A DNA stretch of 64,000 bases, taken from assembly GCA_963820095.1 (NCBI GenBank), contig CAWFZA010000037.1, forward strand, positions 124,001 through 188,000. The letters are read 5' to 3'. Below, one piece after another: positions 23,850 to 33,428 of this stretch (position 1 is its first letter; each line of letters opens with the position of its first letter). A model generated the notes under the pieces. That model was not told the origin of the DNA and ran no database searches. It saw only the letters and a list, made by a program, of their open reading frames with translations. The stretch comes from Roseiarcus sp963820095. GTDB lineage: Bacteria; Pseudomonadota; Alphaproteobacteria; Rhizobiales; Beijerinckiaceae. Both the position numbers and the translations under genes were made by a program.

Positions 23850-25682
23850 TCAATGATTGTCCCGCGGCACGCCCATCGTCTGCGCCAGGCGCTGGTACTG
23901 GACGGCGGGCTTCAGCACCATGCCCTCGTCGAACTGCGCCACCATCTCGCGCTGGATCTGCTGCCAGGGCGTCTGGCTCTTGGGGAAGGGGAAACCGCCA
24001 TTCTGAGCGAGGGTCGCCCGCCGCTCGTTCAGCTCGGCTTCCGATATCAGGATGTTGGCCGTGCCCTTCCTGAGATCGATGCGCACCTGGTCGCCGGTCT
24101 TGACCAGCGCCAATCCCCCGCCCGCCGCCGCTTCAGGCGAAGCATTCAGGATCGAGGGCGAGCCGGAGGTGCCCGATTGCCGGCCATCGCCGATGCACGG
24201 CAGCGCATGCACGCCTTTCTTGAGCAGCGCCGCCGGGGGCTGCATGTTGACCACTTCCGCCCCGCCCGGATAGCCGATCGGCCCCGTGCCGCGAATGAAC
24301 AGAATGCTGTGCTCGTCGATCTTGAGCTTCGGATCGTCGATGCGGTGGTGGTAGTCCTCCGGGCCTTCGAACACGATCGCCCGGCCCTCGAACGCGTCCG
24401 GATCCTTCGGGTTGGAGAGGAAGCGGGCGCGGAACTCCTGATCGATGACGCTCGTCTTCATGATCGCGTCGTTGAACAGATTGCCGCTCAGGACGACGAA
24501 GCCGGCGTTCTCTTTCAGCGGCTTGTCGATCGGCGTGATGACATCAGGATCGTCCGAATGGATCTTGGCGCAGTTTTCGCCTATCGTCTTGCCGTTCACG
24601 GTCAGCGCCTTCTCGTGGATGAGCTTGCGCTTCATGAGTTCGTTGACGACCGCCGGAACGCCGCCGGCACGGTGATATTCTTCGCCAAGATATTTGCCGG
24701 CAGGCTGCATGTTCACGAGCAGCGGCACCTTGTGGCCGATCGTCTCCCAATCCTCAATCGAGAGCGGCACGCCGATGTGGCGCGCGATGGCGTTGATGTG
24801 GATCGGCGCGTTGGTCGAGCCGCCGATGGCGCTGTTGACCACGATCGTGTTCTCGAACGCCTCACGCGTCAGGATGTCCGACGGCTTCAGGTCCTCCCAC
24901 ACCATTTCGACGATACGCTGACCAGTCCGGTAGGCGATCTGTCCGCGTTCCCGATGGGGGGCCGGAATCGCGGCGCAGCCGGGCAGGCTCATGCCAAGCG
25001 CCTCGGCGAGCGAGTTCATGGTCGAGGCCGTGCCCATTGTGTTGCAATGGCCGACCGAGGGCGCCGAGGAGGTGACGAGCTCCATGAACTGCTCGTAGTC
25101 GATCTTGCCTTCGGCAAGGTCGGCGCGCGCCTGCCAGACGACAGTGCCCGAGCCGCTGCGCTGACCGTGATGCCAGCCGTTGAGCATCGGTCCGCCGGAG
25201 AGGACGATCGCGGGAATGTTGACCGTCGCGGCAGCCATGATGCAAGCCGGAGTCGTCTTGTCGCATCCGGTCGTCAGCACCACGCCATCGATGAAGTAGC
25301 CCATCAGGATCTCGACAAGGCCGAGATAAGCGAGATTGCGGTCGAGCGCCGCTGTCGGGCGCTTGCCCGTCTCCTGAATCGGGTGAACCGGAAATTCGAA
25401 CGCCAGCCCCCCCGCCGCGGTGATGCCGTCGCGTACACGCTTGGCGAGTTCGAGGTGATGGCGATTGCAGGGCGAAAGATCAGAGCCGGTCTGCGCGATG
25501 CCGATGATCGGCTTGCCGGAGCGCAGTTCGCCGGGCGTCAGGCCGAAATTGAGGTAGCGCTCGATATAGAGCGCCGTCATGCCAGGGTTGTCAGGGTTGT
25601 CGAACCATTGCCGGGATCGCAACGCGCGCTTGGGGTCGCCCTTGGAGCCGCCGTTCGAACTGGTTTTGGATTTATCGGCCAT
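23850..25682 (-). CDS. IlvD/Edd-family dehydratase (sugar-acid dehydratase-like)
   Basis: A 610-aa Fe-S dehydratase. Three cluster cysteines are in SDLSPCNRHH, VLTTGCDKTTPA and APSVGHCNTMGTA. The C-terminal motif is CIGDGRQSGTSGSPSILNAS. The N-terminus RALRSRQWFDNPDNPGMTAL is typical of the aldonate dehydratase branch (arabinonate, xylonate, gluconate) rather than the isoleucine/valine biosynthetic IlvD. It would make a 2-keto-3-deoxy acid, fitting the gluconolactonase and sugar transporters elsewhere in the window. Start ATG 25682. Its 3' end lies 12 bp from the vapBC operator. Confidence 0.9.
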   Translation of the reverse strand: MADKSKTSSNGGSKGDPKRALRSRQWFDNPDNPGMTALYIERYLNFGLTPGELRSGKPIIGIAQTGSDLSPCNRHHLELAKRVRDGITAAGGLAFEFPVHPIQETGKRPTAALDRNLAYLGLVEILMGYFIDGVVLTTGCDKTTPACIMAAATVNIPAIVLSGGPMLNGWHHGQRSGSGTVVWQARADLAEGKIDYEQFMELVTSSAPSVGHCNTMGTASTMNSLAEALGMSLPGCAAIPAPHRERGQIAYRTGQRIVEMVWEDLKPSDILTREAFENTIVVNSAIGGSTNAPIHINAIARHIGVPLSIEDWETIGHKVPLLVNMQPAGKYLGEEYHRAGGVPAVVNELMKRKLIHEKALTVNGKTIGENCAKIHSDDPDVITPIDKPLKENAGFVVLSGNLFNDAIMKTSVIDQEFRARFLSNPKDPDAFEGRAIVFEGPEDYHHRIDDPKLKIDEHSILFIRGTGPIGYPGGAEVVNMQPPAALLKKGVHALPCIGDGRQSGTSGSPSILNASPEAAAGGGLALVKTGDQVRIDLRKGTANILISEAELNERRATLAQNGGFPFPKSQTPWQQIQREMVAQFDEGMVLKPAVQYQRLAQTMGVPRDNH

Positions 25683-25826
25683 CGGTATCGCTTGCCTCCC
25701 TGGCGCATGTTCAAGTTCGTCACGCCGGCGCTGTCACGCCATTATGAACCCAATCGCGGAGCGAATTCAATGTTTCGCTTGCGCGGGCCGGCTATGCGCC
25801 TCAGCGCGTCTCGCGTGGATTTCGCC

Positions 25827-26408
25827 TCACATCGCCAGCGGCGACACGCCGAACAGCCAGAGGTGCAGGCCGCCGATCAGCAGCGCATAGGCGGCCAAGC
25901 CAACAACGACGGCGCCGGCCGTGGCGCCGAGTTCAGGCGCTGGGTAGACGACGGCGTTTCGCCGGTCACGGGCGTACGCGCTTACGAGGTCGGCGATCGA
26001 CCAGATGAGGAAAGCGCCGAACAGCACGACGTCCGCCACCGAGCCGTTGGCGATGAGATGGCCTGCGCTCCACAACAGCACCGACCACACCATTGGATGA
26101 TGGGTCCAGACCGCCGTGTGGCTGCGCTTGAAGAGAGAGCTCGCGAACAGAATCAGCGCGACCAGCATCAGAAGCATCGTGATGTGCCGGGCCCACGCCG
26201 GAGGCATCCAAAGCTGGGGAGCGTCATAGCGCGCTCGCGCAAAACCCCACACGATCAGGACCAAGCCGATCGCTGAAAGAGCCGAATAGATTCCCTTCCA
26301 AGGGCCCTCGCCGAAGCGCGCGATCGCTCTTTCGCGCCCGCTCTCGGAGACGATGCGGGTCGAGTGGAGGCCGAGAAAAATGACGAGGCCGAGGATCAAA
26401 ATCGCCAT
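25827..26408 (-). CDS. NnrU family membrane protein
   Basis: A 193-aa membrane protein with about five hydrophobic segments and the family patterns LGLHSTRIVSE, LVLIVWGFARARYDAPQLW and HPMVWSVLLWSAGHLIANG. NnrU is associated with nitric-oxide and denitrification functions in some alphaproteobacteria and is related to the isoprenylcysteine methyltransferase-like fold; the exact role is open. ATG 26408 is preferred over TTG 26414. Confidence 0.88.
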   Translation of the reverse strand: MAILILGLVIFLGLHSTRIVSESGRERAIARFGEGPWKGIYSALSAIGLVLIVWGFARARYDAPQLWMPPAWARHITMLLMLVALILFASSLFKRSHTAVWTHHPMVWSVLLWSAGHLIANGSVADVVLFGAFLIWSIADLVSAYARDRRNAVVYPAPELGATAGAVVVGLAAYALLIGGLHLWLFGVSPLAM

Positions 26409-26546
26409 GGGCAATCCGCCTTAGGACTGGAATCGTTCGCCGCGCGCGAGGTTAGGCGCCCACCGACGACGAAGGCAAGGCCGGCGCGCCCTTGCGCGCT
26501 TGCCGAGGGAGTTGCATTACGTCGGCCCCCGACAGGATGTCCGCCA

Positions 26547-27316
26547 ATGACTTGGTCCGCCGCCCAGTACCTGAAATTCGAGCATGAACGGACCCGGCCA
26601 GTCCATGATCTCGTAGCGCGAATTCCAAAGCTGAGTACGTCGAGACCGCCGCCGACATCGGCTGCGGTCCGGGCAATTCGACCGAAGTCCTGCGCCAGCG
26701 ATACCCGTACGCGCGCATCGTCGGCCTCGATTCTTCGCCCGACATGATCGAGGCGGCGCGAAAGCGTCTTCCGGACACCGCTTTCGAGGTCGCCGACATT
26801 CGCGAATGGCGTCCCAAGGAGCCGCTCGACGCGATTCTGGCCAATGCGGTGCTGCAGTGGATTCCGGACCACGAGACGCTCTTGCCGGCGCTCATCGGCA
26901 GGCTCAAGCCGGGCGGAGCGCTCGCGGTCCAAATACCAGACAACCTCGACGAGCCGTCGCATCGGCTCATGAGCGCGGTCGCGAGCGATGGACCTTGGGC
27001 GGCGAAGCTTGAGAACGCCGCGGGGGCCCGCGCCGAGCGGCATCTCGCGGACTGGTATTTTCGCCTTCTGCGCGCCCACGCGCCCTATGTCGACATCTGG
27101 CGCACGACTTACTTTCATCCGCTCGCCGGCGCGCGAGCCATTGTCGAATGGCTGAAAGGGACCGGACTTCGGCCGTTCCTCGAGCCGCTCGAGGCGAGCG
27201 AGCGCGAGACTTTCCTCGCGCGCTACGAGAGGAAAATCGCCGAAGCCTATCCGGAGGAGCCGGACGGGACCGTTCTTCTGCCGTTTCCCAGGCTGTTTGT
27301 TGTCGTCGCGCGCTGA
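26547..27316 (+). pseudogene. tam: Trans-aconitate 2-methyltransferase, frameshifted
   Basis: ATG 26547 starts MTWSAAQYLKFEHERTRPVH, the typical Tam N-terminus. The frame breaks near 26623 (here one base appears to be missing) and continues AADIGCGPGNSTEVLRQRYP, the SAM-binding motif I, then ANAVLQWIPDHETLLPALIG and VQIPDNLDEPSHRLM. The 256-aa joined length and all motifs match SAM-dependent trans-aconitate methyltransferases, which detoxify trans-aconitate. Good conservation in both parts suggests an assembly indel. Confidence 0.85.
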
Positions 27317-27378
27317 ACCTTTGTTTGCGCTGTGGCTACGGGGAAGATAGCGTGAAGGCGCCTCGAAAGGAGGACGCC

Positions 27379-27711
27379 ATGCCCAAATACCTGTTCGAAG
27401 CCCGTTACACTGCGGAAGGCGCTGTTGGCCTTGCAAAGGAAGGTGGCGCGAGCCGCAGGGACGCCGTCAAGAAGCACCTCGACGACCTCGGCGGGAAACT
27501 GGAATCGATGTATTTCGCCTTCGGCGACGTCGATTGTTTCGTCATCGTCGATCTGCCCGACAATGTGAGCGCGGCGTCTTTGTCGCTCGCCGTCAACGAG
27601 AGCGGACTGATCGCGACCAAGGCGATTGTGCTGCTGACGCCTGAGGACATGGACGAGGCGAGCCGGAAGAAGGTCCATTTCCGCGGACCCGGCAAAAAGC
27701 ATCCGGCCTGA
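27379..27711 (+). CDS. GYD-domain protein
   Basis: A 110-aa protein of the GYD family (ferredoxin-like alpha/beta fold, function unknown): PKYLFEARYTAEGAVGLAKE, KLESMYFAFGDVDCFVIVDL and KAIVLLTPEDMDEA. ATG 27379 follows a strong Shine-Dalgarno, AAAGGAGG. Monocistronic, 45 bp before a tRNA gene. Confidence 0.88.
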   Translation: MPKYLFEARYTAEGAVGLAKEGGASRRDAVKKHLDDLGGKLESMYFAFGDVDCFVIVDLPDNVSAASLSLAVNESGLIATKAIVLLTPEDMDEASRKKVHFRGPGKKHPA

Positions 27712-27756
27712 CGCGCTTCCAACTGGTCAGCGCTTCATGCTATTGGCTCCCCATTA

Positions 27757-27833
27757 GCGCCCGTAGCTCAACTGGATAGAGTATCGGTCTTCGAAACCGA
27801 GGGTTGGGAGTTCAAGCCTCTCCGGGCGCGCCA
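27757..27833 (+). tRNA. tRNA-Arg (anticodon UCG)
   Basis: A 77-nt cloverleaf: acceptor GCGCCCG (27757-27763) pairs with CGGGCGC (27823-27829), discriminator G, encoded CCA. The D stem is GCTC/GAGT, the anticodon stem TCGGT/ACCGA closes loop CTTCGAA (anticodon TCG), and the T stem is GGGAG/CTCTC around TTCAAGC. It decodes CGA. Its last 49 nt recur at 33828-33876. Confidence 0.95.
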
Positions 27834-27958
27834 ATGATTTAGCGCACTATATCCAATTGCTGCCGCATGACGGTCCGACGGCTTCTCGGTGCGCGCCGAC
27901 CGGGGCGGCCGGACTCGATGGCCCCGCCCTTCACCCACCAACTCGAACGCGAGCGCCA

Positions 27959-28504
27959 ATGATCCGGACGATCGCCAAAGTTGTGCCTAGCCGCGCCGTC
28001 GACACGCGCCTGCTCGGATGGCTCTCGGGAGCCCGCGCCGCAACGCGCCCAAATTTTCCGGCAAACTTTCAATATGTCGACTTACGCGGCGTGGCGCTCG
28101 CGGTCGTCGATCGTGCGATCGCGGAAGAGCGGGAGGGCTATGCCTACCTCGAAGCGAGCGGTTTCAGCGATGCGGCGGTTGATGAGATCGACCGGCGTCA
28201 ACGCGAAGGATCGTCGTTGCCCATGCTCGACTTCGGAGTCGGCGCCGCGGTTGCTGCGATCTCGGCGCTCGGCTGCGTCCCGGTGACGAGTTGCCGCGGT
28301 CCAACATTGGGTCGTCAGCCGCATGCGCAGCCAGCGCCGATGATCGTCTTTTACGCGCGAAAGCACCATGTCGAGCGCCTTATCGGCGCGGTCATCGAGG
28401 CGGACTGCCATATCGTCAACAACGGCGCCAAGCTCGAACTCTATGCGGACGATCTGCGCAAGCTGCATCGGTTTGCGATCGCATTGCGCAGCTCGCTGAC
28501 GTGA
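27959..28504 (+). CDS. Hypothetical protein
   Basis: A 181-aa protein I do not recognise. Features: basic N-terminus (MIRTIAKVVPSRAVDTRLLG), acidic helices (VVDRAIAEEREGYAYLEASG), a Gly/Ala/Cys segment FGVGAAVAAISALGCVPVTS, then PMIVFYARKHHVERLIGAV and ADDLRKLHRFAIALRSS, which reads like an alpha/beta domain. Codon use matches the genome. It lies 125 bp downstream of the tRNA, at the left edge of the possible tRNA-bounded island. ATG 27959 is one of several possible starts. Confidence 0.55.
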   Translation: MIRTIAKVVPSRAVDTRLLGWLSGARAATRPNFPANFQYVDLRGVALAVVDRAIAEEREGYAYLEASGFSDAAVDEIDRRQREGSSLPMLDFGVGAAVAAISALGCVPVTSCRGPTLGRQPHAQPAPMIVFYARKHHVERLIGAVIEADCHIVNNGAKLELYADDLRKLHRFAIALRSSLT

Positions 28505-28612
28505 GATACGAGGCCGCCGAGCAAGTTCCCCATCCCACCAATCCTAACTCCGTGAGGCGGCTTGCTGGACGAGCCGCGACGGCGCGGCGAGGCGCCGCCG
28601 CGTCTTCGGAGC

Positions 28613-29437
28613 TCAGTCTTCCGGCACGTCCATGTCGATGGCGCTTGCCTCGAAGCCACCACCGTCGACACGCACCATGTGACCATACATGAACGAAGCC
28701 GCGTCGGAGCACAGGAAGAGCACGACCTTCGCCTGTTCGTCGGGATGACAGAGGCGTTTAGCGGGCACGAAGCGGGTGATGATCCGTTTCGCTTCATCCA
28801 TACCGCCGAACATTTCGCTCAAGAGATGCGTCATGACGGGCCCCGGAGCCAGCGAGTTCACGCGGATGCCTTTGCGCGCCACCTCGAAGGCGACAGACCG
28901 GGTCAACGCCGCGAGGCCCGACTTGGTCGCGCAATAGACCGCGGTTCCCGGGAAAGCGAGATCGCTGAATAAGGAAGCCGTGTTGACGATGGCGCCGCCG
29001 CCGTGCTCGAGCATATGCGGAATTTGCGCCCGCATCCCGTAGAAGACGCCTTTCAGGTTCACGTCGAGGAGCATGTTGTACTCCTTGTCGGTAAATTCCT
29101 GCATGGGCTTATTCGGCCCCGAGACGCCGGCGTTGTTGAAAGCGCAGTGGATGCGGCCAAACGCCTTTACCGCCTTGTCCATCACCATGCGGATGTCGGC
29201 GTCTTTGGTGACGTCGGCCTCGATGAATTCGACGTTCTTGTTGCCGGCCGCCCCGATCTCCTGCACCAGCGACTTGCCGTCGTCCTGACCGAGGCCCGAG
29301 ACGAATACTTTGGCTCCCGCCTTGGCGAAATCCTTAGCCGTCGATCGGCCGATGCCTGTGGTGCCGCCATAGATCAGCACGTTCTTGCCCGTGAAGTCGA
29401 AACCGATCTTCCCGACGTAGTCGTCCGTTTTTGCCAT
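28613..29437 (-). CDS. Short-chain dehydrogenase/reductase (SDR)
   Basis: A 274-aa classical SDR: VLIYGGTTGIGRSTAKDFAK, FNNAGVSGPNKP, IVNTASLFSD and YCATK, with all catalytic residues. It is directly downstream (40 bp) of the permease of the second sugar ABC transporter and in the same direction, so it is probably the first oxidation step for the imported compound. Which sugar or polyol is unknown. Confidence 0.9.
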   Translation of the reverse strand: MAKTDDYVGKIGFDFTGKNVLIYGGTTGIGRSTAKDFAKAGAKVFVSGLGQDDGKSLVQEIGAAGNKNVEFIEADVTKDADIRMVMDKAVKAFGRIHCAFNNAGVSGPNKPMQEFTDKEYNMLLDVNLKGVFYGMRAQIPHMLEHGGGAIVNTASLFSDLAFPGTAVYCATKSGLAALTRSVAFEVARKGIRVNSLAPGPVMTHLLSEMFGGMDEAKRIITRFVPAKRLCHPDEQAKVVLFLCSDAASFMYGHMVRVDGGGFEASAIDMDVPED

Positions 29438-29476
29438 TCCTTACCTTCCTCCTCTTCAACTCCGAAATTCGACAGC

Positions 29477-30505
29477 TCACTTGACGATCAGATTGGCGAT
29501 CCGATCCTGACTGACGAGCACGGCTCCGATGACGACGAAGCCCTTGATGACGAGCTGCCAGTAGGGACCAACGCCGACCAGATTGAGGCCATTGCTGAGC
29601 ACCGTGATGATCGCGACGCCGATGAACGTGCGCTGCACGCCGCCAGCGCCGCCGGCGAGCGAGGTTCCTCCCACGACAATTGCGCCAAGCGTGTTGAGCA
29701 GCAGGTCGCCGCCAAGGCTGGGCCCGACCGCGCCGAGCCGGGACATCGCGAAGATGCCGGCCAGTCCCGCGGTCAGGCCCGATACGGTAAAGGCGTAGAC
29801 TTTGTAGCGGTCCACGGGAATTCCGGCCGTGCGCGCGACCTGCTCCCCGCCGCCGATCAGCATGACGAAACGGCCGAAACGAGTGCGCGCGCCAACGAAT
29901 ATGGAGATCAGCCACAAAAGCAGCGCCCACAGGGCGATATTCGGCAGGTGCGGGATCGTCTGGCGCAACGAGAGCACGTCGAAGAAGGGCGAGTCGAACA
30001 TGATCGTCGCGCCGGCGAGGATGCTGAGCGCTATGCCTGTAAAGACCGATAGACTGCCAAGGGTGACGACAAAGCTCGGAACTCGGCCGAAGACGACGAT
30101 TGCGCCGTTGAAGGCGCCGAGTGCGGCCCCGAGCAAGGCGCCAAACGGAATGGTCAGCGCGCTGAGATCCGCCCCCTGGAACATCTTTAGACCAGCGACG
30201 GTGGTCGTGCCGACAAGCAGCACCACGGCGCCGACCGAGAGGTCAATGCTCCCCATCAGGATGACAAACGTTGCTCCGAGCGAGGCGATCAGCAGCGTCG
30301 CCGCTTCGCCGGTCGTGGCGGCGAAATTGCGCCAGGTGAAGAACGCAGGCGAAGCGAAGGAAAATATCACCACCAGCGCGACGAAGACGCCGACCGGCAA
30401 CCAGGTGCCCCTGTCCGCAAGGCTGCCAATGCGGTCCAAGAGACCGGACCTCGTCGTGTTCCTCGAGCCGGTTGAATTGATCATGCTCTGGTCGTTTCCG
30501 TTCAT
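29477..30505 (-). CDS. Sugar ABC transporter permease (CUT2 / RbsC type)
   Basis: A 342-aa membrane permease with family motifs MGSIDLSVGAVVLLVGTT near residue 82 and GGTSLAGGAGGVQRTFIGVA near residue 278, and eight or more hydrophobic segments. The N-terminus is about 35 residues of polar sequence. It overlaps the ATPase stop by four bases. Unlike the first transporter it is the only permease, so it presumably works as a homodimer. Confidence 0.92.
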   Translation of the reverse strand: MNGNDQSMINSTGSRNTTRSGLLDRIGSLADRGTWLPVGVFVALVVIFSFASPAFFTWRNFAATTGEAATLLIASLGATFVILMGSIDLSVGAVVLLVGTTTVAGLKMFQGADLSALTIPFGALLGAALGAFNGAIVVFGRVPSFVVTLGSLSVFTGIALSILAGATIMFDSPFFDVLSLRQTIPHLPNIALWALLLWLISIFVGARTRFGRFVMLIGGGEQVARTAGIPVDRYKVYAFTVSGLTAGLAGIFAMSRLGAVGPSLGGDLLLNTLGAIVVGGTSLAGGAGGVQRTFIGVAIITVLSNGLNLVGVGPYWQLVIKGFVVIGAVLVSQDRIANLIVK

Positions 30506-32070
30506 GCGGCGCGAGTGCTCGGAAGCATGTGGGGGATGAGATCGTGTTCGCTCGGCTTGCCGTCTGGCGGCGCCGGGATCTCCACCACCACGGCGCCGCG
30601 CTGCATGATCAGGATGCGGTTGGCCAGTCCGATCAATTCTGCAAGCTCATCGGTGATAAGGATAACCCCGACGCCTTGCGCCGTCAGGTTCCGAATCTGC
30701 TGATAGATCTCTTCTTTCGCTCCGGCGTCGACGCCGCGGGTCGGATTGTCCAGCACGAGCACACGCAAGTCTCGTTGCAGCCAACGGGCAAGCACGACCT
30801 TCTGCTGGTTGCCGCCCGACAGGTTTCGCATGGGAACGGCCGGCGAGCCCGAGCGGATGCCGAACTGCCGAACCGCATCGCGGGCCGCGCTCTTTTCAAG
30901 ATCGGTTCGCCAAATTCCGTATGGCGCATATTTGTCGGCGCTCGGCAGGGAAAGATTCATCGCCAGACTAAAGCTCGGGACGATTCCCTCGACCAACCGC
31001 TCGGCGGGCACATAGCCAAGTCCATCGCGCACCAGTTTGCGAATGTTGGGTCGCCGAGGCGCGCCGCCAGCGAGCGCAACCGTGCCGGACTTCGGCGGCA
31101 GGACGCCTGCAACCGCCTTGCCGAGCGCCGACTTGCCCGAGTCCAGAAGACCGCCGACTCCGAGCACTTCGCCGGCGCGCACCTCAAACGATATTTCGGA
31201 GAATTCGGCGCTGGACAGGTCGCGAACCTGATATGTCACTGGCTCGCCGCGCACGTCGCGCTGCTGATCGATATGATAATAATCCTCGGCGCGGTCGCGG
31301 CCGACCATGAGCCCGTGAAGCGTCTTTTCGTCAGCCTCCTGCGGCGTGAGCAGGCCGGAGATGCGCCCATCCTTCATCACTACGATCGAATCGCAGATCG
31401 CGCGCACCTCTGTCAGGCGATGAGAGACAAAGACGAACGAGGCGTGGCGCTTCATCCGCGCCAGCAGGTCGAGGAACGCGGTTTCGTCTTGCTGGTCGAG
31501 CGCGGAAGTCGGCTCATCAAGCAGGACGAGCGGATCCTCGATGCCCATCAGGTGCTTCGGCGCCAGGCACGCGCGCGCGATCTCGATCGCCTGCCGGCGG
31601 GAAAAATCATAGGCGCCGGCGTTGCGGCGCACGTCGACGTCGAGGCCGGCGTCTTCGACAATGGCCTCGGCCACGCGGATCATCGCACCTTTGTCAACGA
31701 ATTGCCCAAGGCGCGTGAAGCGGCGCTCCTGGGACAGCGCCATGTTCTCGTAGACGGGGACATTGAGGATCAGCGACTGTTCCTGAAAGACGCGGCTGAC
31801 CCCTAGCGCGAAAGCCTCGCCATAGGAACGAGGCGCATAAGGCCCGCCACGATAAAGCATCGCGCCGCCGTCCGGGCGTGTGAGCCCGGTGATGATGTTG
31901 AACAGCGTCGTCTTGCCGGCGCCGTTCTCGCCGACCAGGCCGACGATCGACCTGGTCGGCACGTTCAGACTGACGTCGTGCAGAATCCGGATGGGTCCGT
32001 AACTCTTGGCTAGTCGGGAGACCGCAAGGAGTTCGGAGCCGGAATTCGCGTCCGACGCCACAGGCGTCAT
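30502..32070 (-). CDS. Sugar ABC transporter ATP-binding protein (two NBDs)
   Basis: A 522-aa fusion of two nucleotide-binding domains. NBD1 has Walker A GENGAGKTT, Walker B VLLDEPTSALD, and an altered signature (DFSRRQAIEIARA instead of LSxGQ). NBD2 has a Walker A-like GLLDSGKSALGKAV, signature LSGGNQQKVVLARW and Walker B VLVLDNPTRGVD. One degenerate site is normal for RbsA-type proteins, but here NBD1 lost its signature glycines. It overlaps both neighbours by four bases, so permease, ATPase and binding protein form one operon. Confidence 0.93.
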   Translation of the reverse strand: MTPVASDANSGSELLAVSRLAKSYGPIRILHDVSLNVPTRSIVGLVGENGAGKTTLFNIITGLTRPDGGAMLYRGGPYAPRSYGEAFALGVSRVFQEQSLILNVPVYENMALSQERRFTRLGQFVDKGAMIRVAEAIVEDAGLDVDVRRNAGAYDFSRRQAIEIARACLAPKHLMGIEDPLVLLDEPTSALDQQDETAFLDLLARMKRHASFVFVSHRLTEVRAICDSIVVMKDGRISGLLTPQEADEKTLHGLMVGRDRAEDYYHIDQQRDVRGEPVTYQVRDLSSAEFSEISFEVRAGEVLGVGGLLDSGKSALGKAVAGVLPPKSGTVALAGGAPRRPNIRKLVRDGLGYVPAERLVEGIVPSFSLAMNLSLPSADKYAPYGIWRTDLEKSAARDAVRQFGIRSGSPAVPMRNLSGGNQQKVVLARWLQRDLRVLVLDNPTRGVDAGAKEEIYQQIRNLTAQGVGVILITDELAELIGLANRILIMQRGAVVVEIPAPPDGKPSEHDLIPHMLPSTRAA

Positions 32071-33428
32071 GCTTTCTTGTTGGGCGATGGACCGAACATG
32101 TCGATTTTGTAGTGAGCCTTGTACTCGGCCGCGACCTTTTCCATCTCGCCGCTTTTCTTCGCCTCCAGATATTCCTTGGGGTACTGGTAGTTGTCCGGCT
32201 TCTTGATCCCACCGAACTCGACGTCCAAGTCCAAGGGCGTGATCAGGTTCTGCGGGTCCCAGTCGTCGGGATGCAGCACCTTCGACATGAGCTTGTAGTT
32301 GAACGGCGCTACGTCTCCATTGTCGACGTAGCGTTCAAGATACTGGTCGACATTCGCCTTCGTCATGATGCGCGAACCCCAGAGCATCATTCGCTCGGCG
32401 GCTCGCGGTTTCCAGCCGTGCATCACGTCGTAGATGCGGGTCGTCATCATGGCGCCCATGAATTGCGGCACGTTGGCCGCCGTGCACAGCAGATAGCCGG
32501 CCTTGATCGCCTGCGCGGCTTCCGGATTGCCGTCACCCGCCGATGCGATCAGGACGTCCTCGCCCGGCTGCAGGCTGAGGCTCTTCAACACTGCGATCGC
32601 GCCCTGCGCTTCTTCGTCGTTGGCGGCGTAGATGCCGACAGCGTCGGGGTGGCGCGTCATCAGAGCCTGCGCCGCTTTGTGGCCGTCCTCCATGTTGAAA
32701 TTGCCGGGCAGAGCGTCGGCAAAGGAAAAGTCCGGGAAATTCTTGATGGCCGCTTCTCGACCCTCTATCCGCACGACGTCGATCGAGAAGCCCGGGATGC
32801 CGTCGAGCGCGATGATCTTGCCCCCCTTCTTTCCCTTTTTTTGCAACTCGGTCAGGAGCATCGTCGTGATGTCCTTGGCCGCATTGAAGTCGTCGGGACA
32901 GGAATAGTAGGTGAAGTACTCGCCGGCGTCGAAAGGCGTATACCAGGGTAAGGTCGCCCAGACGTTGCCCATCCAGATCTTATTCTTCTGACATTCCTCG
33001 GCGATGCGCTTGATGTTGCTCGCGTCCGGCGGGTTGAGGATGATGCCGCCGAGGTCGCCGGCGACCTGCAACTGCTGGAACTGGTCGTATTCCTTGTTGC
33101 TGTTGAATTCGGCGTCGAGCGACGTGGTCTTGGCGCCGAGGGCGGCGGCGGTGTCCTGCACCGACTTGGAGACCGTGCGGCAGTATTGCAGCGTCGCGGA
33201 AAAGTAGAGGTAGGCGATCTTGCCGTTTTCGGCCGCGAAAGCCGTGACCGGCGCGCCGATCCTTTCGGCAGCGAGCCCCGCGGCCAGACCGCCTGCGACG
33301 AGCCTCCCGAAGTCGCGCCGCGACACTCCAGTTGAGTCGAGCCGGTCAAGGTGATGATCGATGAACCGTTTGTCTTCGAGATCGACGCCCCGCAATGGCC
33401 GCCTAGATGGTGGAACCCTGGCTCCCAT
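32067..33428 (-). CDS. Sugar ABC transporter substrate-binding protein with Tat-like signal
   Basis: A 453-aa periplasmic binding protein type 1 family member. ATG 33428 is preceded by AAGGGAGGA at good distance. About 40 polar residues come before a twin-arginine-like signal, STGVSRRDFGRLVAGGLAAG, with cleavage probably near VTAFA-AE. Tat export is unusual for sugar-binding proteins. Ligand-domain motifs are GGIILNPPDASNIKRIAEE and AVGIYAANDEEAQGAIAVL. The long C-terminal extension after residue 380 (DYPKEYLEAKK-like, Lys-rich) is a family variant. It is the first gene of the second transporter operon. Confidence 0.9.
   Translation of the reverse strand: MGARVPPSRRPLRGVDLEDKRFIDHHLDRLDSTGVSRRDFGRLVAGGLAAGLAAERIGAPVTAFAAENGKIAYLYFSATLQYCRTVSKSVQDTAAALGAKTTSLDAEFNSNKEYDQFQQLQVAGDLGGIILNPPDASNIKRIAEECQKNKIWMGNVWATLPWYTPFDAGEYFTYYSCPDDFNAAKDITTMLLTELQKKGKKGGKIIALDGIPGFSIDVVRIEGREAAIKNFPDFSFADALPGNFNMEDGHKAAQALMTRHPDAVGIYAANDEEAQGAIAVLKSLSLQPGEDVLIASAGDGNPEAAQAIKAGYLLCTAANVPQFMGAMMTTRIYDVMHGWKPRAAERMMLWGSRIMTKANVDQYLERYVDNGDVAPFNYKLMSKVLHPDDWDPQNLITPLDLDVEFGGIKKPDNYQYPKEYLEAKKSGEMEKVAAEYKAHYKIDMFGPSPNKKA

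Noticed and set aside
23853..26276. An 807-codon plus-strand open frame across the dehydratase and nnrU genes
   Set aside because: It is antisense to an IlvD/Edd gene with all cysteine motifs; the translation is Arg/Ala/Asp-rich shadow sequence.
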